From contig CAKSFR010000026.1 of NCBI GenBank assembly GCA_934454635.1, positions 1 to 20,803 on the forward strand: 20,803 bases of DNA, given 5' to 3'. This stretch comes from an uncultured Ruminiclostridium sp. (lineage in GTDB: Bacteria > Bacillota > Clostridia > Oscillospirales > Ruminococcaceae). The number at the start of each line of letters is the position of its first letter. The first letter of the stretch is position 1. Shown here one piece after another: positions 20,760-20,803 of the stretch. Made by a program: the position numbers and the translations under genes. The notes under the pieces are model-generated. The model saw only the letters and a program-made list of their open reading frames with translations. It was not told the origin of the DNA and searched no databases.

Positions 20760-20760
20760 T
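20732..20760 (+). promoter_or_regulatory. Strong promoter at the IS junction
   Basis: TGGACA is followed after 17 bases by TATAAT. The expected transcript start near 20767 coincides with the first base of the ATG of the next frame. Confidence 0.7.
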
Positions 20761-20766
20761 ATAAGT

Positions 20767-20803
20767 ATGAGAAAAGCAAAAGAAATAGCAGGGCGAAAAT
20801 GTC
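20767..20803 (+). CDS. Start of a partial gene at the right edge
   Basis: The frame reads MRKAKEIAGRKC and runs off the window. No ribosome binding site precedes the ATG, which sits just behind the promoter, so the mRNA may be leaderless. It may be the first codons of a second transposase that interrupted the IS256 copy, but twelve residues are too few to identify it. Confidence 0.35.
   Translation, partial: MRKAKEIAGRKC

Noticed and set aside
1..20803. CRISPR array, rRNA, complete tRNA or retron-like elements
   Set aside because: No regularly spaced repeats, RNA gene cores or reverse transcriptase were seen on either strand.

Overview
The window looks like the variable part of a conjugative or integrative mobile element from a Gram-positive gut Bacillota, probably of the Ruminococcus/Oscillospiraceae type. 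The reasons are very strong GGAGG ribosome binding sites, tightly overlapping genes, and protein families I know from Clostridia mobile elements (DUF3852, DUF4320, DUF3849, DUF4314, DUF6133-like, ArdA-like). The host assignment is inference. Nearly all genes lie on the minus strand and are read from right to left.

Layout, in the order of transcription. (1) 20.8-19.8 kb: a fragmentary border with a truncated IS256-type transposase, the first bases of another gene with its own promoter, a possible gene remnant, and several hairpins. (2) 19.8-18.3 kb: a large serine recombinase behind a textbook promoter with an adjoining palindrome. (3) 18.3-17.98 kb: a non-coding leader with a strong terminator, a second hairpin and a candidate attenuator. 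(4) 17.98-10.4 kb: an accessory or establishment block with an ArdA-type antirestriction protein fused to an extra domain, a half-size ArdA-like paralogue, DUF4314, a C5-cytosine methyltransferase, an Api92/YubB-like protein, an LPD28-like protein, an N6-adenine (D12) methyltransferase, an AbrB-like protein, a Bro-N/KilAC antirepressor and DUF3849. A terminator closes this block. (5) 10.33-0 kb: a Tad-like pilus operon with two paralogous pilins, a small two-TM protein, a SpoVG-like protein, an A24 prepilin peptidase, CpaB, CpaE, CpaF/TadA, TadB, TadC, DUF4320, a pseudopilin-like protein, a Pro/Glu-rich anchored protein, a 571-residue Trp-rich secreted protein and DUF3852, which runs off the left edge.

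Working together, the recombinase would move the element, the methyltransferases and ArdA proteins would protect it from host restriction, and the pilus would serve contact with recipients or surfaces. No relaxase, coupling protein or VirB4 is in the window, so conjugation itself is inferred.

The most unusual observations are as follows. Both methyltransferase genes appear to start at ATA codons. For the C5 enzyme no ATG, GTG or TTG exists that would keep catalytic motif I. The two genes between them start at TTG, so four neighbouring genes all lack AUG. The Shine-Dalgarno sequence of the adenine methyltransferase is buried in an 11-bp stem. Eight otherwise unrelated accessory proteins end in variants of one short C-terminal tail resembling P-K/E-M-S-M. 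The two pilins share 48 identical C-terminal residues that differ only synonymously in DNA.
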